64,000 bases of DNA from an uncultured Candidatus Binatia bacterium (lineage in GTDB: Bacteria; Desulfobacterota; Binatia; Bin18): NCBI GenBank assembly GCA_958296235.1, contig OY282457.1:3715338-3779337 (forward strand), given 5' to 3'. The position numbers and the translations under genes are program-made. The notes beneath the pieces are model-generated. The model saw only the letters and a program-made list of their open reading frames with translations. It had not been told where the DNA came from and did no database searches. How positions within the stretch are numbered: the first letter of the stretch is position 1; every line of letters starts with the position of its first letter. Below, one piece after another: positions 61,898 to 64,000 of the stretch.

Positions 61898-63823
61898 TTA
61901 CCTCTCCTGCGGCGCGGGGCTGAAGTTCCGGGCGATGGTCGGCGCTTCGAGATAGCGGTCGCCGGGGCGCATGTTCTGCTGTGTCCAGGTGCCGGCAGCC
62001 GGAGTGGTGGGCTCGATCGTTGGCCGCTCGCGCGTGCGCAGCTCGGCTCGGAGTTGCTCGGTCGCGTCCCGGTCGAGGCTGCGCCCAAGATCGTCCCTGA
62101 CGACTATGCCGAACACATTGCGGGCGGTGTCTTCGCTGATCCACTCGTCCCGCAGGTCGCGGCGCACCTGTTCCGGGTCGCGGTCGAGCGGGTTGCCCCA
62201 GCCCCCGCCGCCGGCGGACACGCCATTCCAGGTTTCGCCTTCGCGAATCAGCAGTTGTCCCGCGGAGGAGGTAAACGTCCGCCGGCCGTCCGCGTGCTCG
62301 ATATAAATGCCACCCCCGGGGCTCATGGTGCCGCCGTTCACCCCGTGCGGCGGGTTCTTCAAGCCCTCGCCAAAGCCCACGCACTCCATATCGCCGGCCA
62401 CCGGCCGATAGCGCGTGCGCAGCCCTGGGCCGCCGATCCACTTCCCCATGCCCATGGCGTCGGTCTCGATTTCGTTCTGCTCAACGCGGAGCGGATACAG
62501 CAGCTCCAACTGCTCGACTGAGGCCGAGGTGAGCCCGCCCATGCCGGCAATGGTGCACAGGACCGGCCAGCCATCGGCGTCCTTTGCCGCGCCCTGGCCG
62601 CCGCCGCTGTTGAACAGCATACAGCCCCACTCCTTGCCGGTTCTTGAATCCACTCCGTTAAAGTTCGGGATGTGGGCGGTGTGGGCACCGCCGGCGGGCA
62701 CGCGCTCGGGAATGGCCTCGGCCATAGCGATGTTGATGACCTCGTGCATGGGGTCGGCCGGATTCTGGGTTGCCCCGGCAACCGCGGCCGGCCACTTGGC
62801 CAGGCAGATGGTATTGTCGTCGGCGTCGGCGCTGATGTGTTGCAGCACGCCGTGATTATGCGGAATGTCCGAGTCAATATAGTACAGGAAGGGGATCGTT
62901 GAGGTCGCCATCATGACCGCATAGGTCGCGTTGAACGAGCCGGTGGACGGCGGCCCGCCGCTGTAGTGGACGTGGATATCCGCGCCCTTCTTGGTGATAG
63001 TGGCCCGAATCGGAATATCGGTGGCCCCATTGCCGTCGGTATCGGTCCAGGTCTCGCCGGCGTAGACGCCGTCGGGAATCGCGCGGAACTCCTCTGAGGC
63101 GCGCTGGTCGGCGTAGTCCATGAGTCCGTCGCTATAGCGCACCACTTCGTCGCGGCCATACTGCTCACACAGCTCGATCAGGCCCTTGCGGGCCACGCCG
63201 CAGGCCCCGAGCTGGGCGCGCAGGTCGCCGTGCAGGGCGTCCCGATAGCGCACATTCGAGAGATACAGTTCGACAATATCGTGGCGTTCGACCCCGCGAT
63301 CGACCAGCTTGGTCGGCGGAATGACGATGCCCTCCTGGAAGATGGTCCTGGCCGCGGGCACGATGCTTGACGCCTCAATGGCGCCGGTATCGAGCTGATG
63401 GCCGCGCGCCACAGTCCAGAACACCTGTTTGCCGTCCACGAAGACCGGCTGCGCCGTCACCAGGTCCGGGATATGGGTGTTGCCCCGGTAGGGATCGTTC
63501 GACATATACACATCGCCGTCGTGGATGTCGTCTTTGAACACAGAGACGATTTCCATCAGCAGGGTCCGAATGCTGTTACAGTGGATGGGCAGGCAGTCGG
63601 CCATAGTGACCTGCCGCGGCCCGCTGGCATGGGCGTCGTAGATCATGCACGAGTAGTCGCGGGCCAGGGCGATGACCGAGGTCCAGGCCGTTTGTTCCAT
63701 CGCCAGGGTCATCTCCTGACCAATGGCTTCAAAGCGGTTACGGATCACACTGAAAGTGATGGGATCGAACACTGCCTGCGTGGGCGGTAGGGGGATGGCA
63801 TCAATCTGACTGGCCGTTGCCAT
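61898..63823 (-). CDS. hyuB: Hydantoinase B subunit
   Basis: A 641-residue protein. FDPITFSVIRNRFEAIGQEM is the usual start, followed by EQTAWTSVIALARDYSCMIY, MSNDPYRGNTHIPDL and AAAGGAHTAHIPN-like text (AGGAHTAHIPNFNGVDSRTG). AAGGAG precedes the ATG. With HyuA it forms the ATP-dependent lactam hydrolase. Its leader holds the 15-bp tandem repeat at 63837-63866. Confidence 0.94.
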   Translation of the reverse strand: MATASQIDAIPLPPTQAVFDPITFSVIRNRFEAIGQEMTLAMEQTAWTSVIALARDYSCMIYDAHASGPRQVTMADCLPIHCNSIRTLLMEIVSVFKDDIHDGDVYMSNDPYRGNTHIPDLVTAQPVFVDGKQVFWTVARGHQLDTGAIEASSIVPAARTIFQEGIVIPPTKLVDRGVERHDIVELYLSNVRYRDALHGDLRAQLGACGVARKGLIELCEQYGRDEVVRYSDGLMDYADQRASEEFRAIPDGVYAGETWTDTDGNGATDIPIRATITKKGADIHVHYSGGPPSTGSFNATYAVMMATSTIPFLYYIDSDIPHNHGVLQHISADADDNTICLAKWPAAVAGATQNPADPMHEVINIAMAEAIPERVPAGGAHTAHIPNFNGVDSRTGKEWGCMLFNSGGGQGAAKDADGWPVLCTIAGMGGLTSASVEQLELLYPLRVEQNEIETDAMGMGKWIGGPGLRTRYRPVAGDMECVGFGEGLKNPPHGVNGGTMSPGGGIYIEHADGRRTFTSSAGQLLIREGETWNGVSAGGGGWGNPLDRDPEQVRRDLRDEWISEDTARNVFGIVVRDDLGRSLDRDATEQLRAELRTRERPTIEPTTPAAGTWTQQNMRPGDRYLEAPTIARNFSPAPQER

Positions 63824-63836
63824 GGGTTCACTCCTT

Positions 63837-63866
63837 ATTGTACGAAACGGTATTGTACGAAACGGT
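63837..63866. repeat. Two tandem copies of a 15-bp unit before hyuB
   Basis: The unit ATTGTACGAAACGGT occurs twice, at 63837-63851 and 63852-63866, just before the ribosome binding site of hyuB (ATG at 63823). It lies 2-30 bp after the stop of the upstream gene (63868). It may be a regulator site, or a simple duplication. Confidence 0.7.
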
Positions 63867-63867
63867 T

Positions 63868-64000
63868 CTACTCACAGACCGGGCGACCGCAGAAAAACGT
63901 GTCCGAATCGTAAACGCTGAGGCGTAAAGAATCAATGTGTTCCGCGGGATAAGCGCGGCCTGCCGGGCAGCGCCTGGGGACGCGGGTCATCGTGGCGCGG
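63868..64000 (-). CDS. C-terminal part of an unidentified protein (cut by window edge)
   Basis: On the minus strand a frame is open from base 64000 to a TAG at 63868-63870. The 43 visible residues end AYPAEHIDSLRLSVYDSDTF then FCGRPVCE. The sequence reads as real coding DNA, with a Cys-rich tail. No family is recognised. The gap to hyuB is about 45 bp, so it probably belongs to the same operon. Confidence 0.5.
   Translation of the reverse strand, partial: RATMTRVPRRCPAGRAYPAEHIDSLRLSVYDSDTFFCGRPVCE

Noticed and set aside
61896..62441. Upstream extension of hyuA (182 codons)
   Set aside because: Fully overlaps hyuB in another frame; the ATG at 61895 has a good ribosome binding site and the canonical start VGIDIGGTFTD.
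1..64000. rRNA genes, replication origin, prophage
   Set aside because: No 16S/23S-like stretches, DnaA-box clusters or phage structural genes were noticed in reading; this was by eye, not by search.

Overview
The window is a gene-dense bacterial chromosome segment, roughly 55-60% G+C by eye, with a lower-G+C island near 43.7-48.8 kb. It carries haem synthesis, mismatch repair, PHA synthesis, Sox/flavocytochrome c genes and many catabolic oxidoreductases and 5-oxoprolinase/hydantoinase-type enzymes. Gene order (cytochrome assembly protein-hemA-hemC-cobA/hemD fusion-hemB) and the LLM flavin oxidoreductases, CmcJ-like oxidoreductase, hydantoinases and PQQ dehydrogenase resemble uncultured delta-proteobacterial or Tectomicrobia/Entotheonella-like lineages. 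That placement is inference only; no rRNA gene is present to test it.

Layout. 0-3.5 kb: asparaginase fragment, luciferase-like oxidoreductase, LysM lytic transglycosylase. 3.8-9.5 kb: a compact tetrapyrrole operon from glutamyl-tRNA to uroporphyrinogen III and precorrin-2. 9.5-21 kb: accessory mosaic with small proteins, cupin, Uma2 nuclease, Phd/VapC pairs, a PQQ dehydrogenase beside a Rieske protein, a GmrSD-like DUF262/DUF1524 protein, and LLM and CmcJ-like oxidoreductases. 21-27 kb: phaE-phaC divergent from mutS-mutL. 27-38.6 kb: aldo/keto reductase, epoxide hydrolase, thiolase, an oxoprolinase A/B fusion with a GST, and a beta-lactamase-fold hydrolase. 38.6-40.1 kb: toxin-antitoxin genes and gene relics. 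40-43.7 kb: BtpA/SIS operon and a PxpA-like gene.

43.7-48.9 kb is a defence island. A TIR-domain gene is split by an 867-bp IS5-family element of IS427 type. The two CTAG copies flanking the insertion show that precise excision would restore a 344-codon reading frame. A probable restriction endonuclease (PD-(D/E)XK) and a zinc-ribbon DNA methyltransferase follow, and this pair lies between two copies of a palindromic repeat.

49-55.6 kb is one minus-strand operon: isoquinoline-1-oxidoreductase-type molybdenum hydroxylase (iorA, iorB), soxY, soxZ, a cytochrome c, a flavocytochrome c sulfide dehydrogenase flavoprotein, and a fused soxX-soxA gene. The SoxX part carries an in-frame insertion encoded by a 59-bp DNA palindrome. 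No soxB or soxCD is present here. 56-57 kb holds an HEPN-like/CBS protein. 57-64 kb is another minus-strand operon: hydantoinase B, hydantoinase A, a short-chain dehydrogenase and a copper amine oxidase, preceded by the tail of an unidentified gene.

No rRNA, convincing tRNA, CRISPR array or replication origin was seen.
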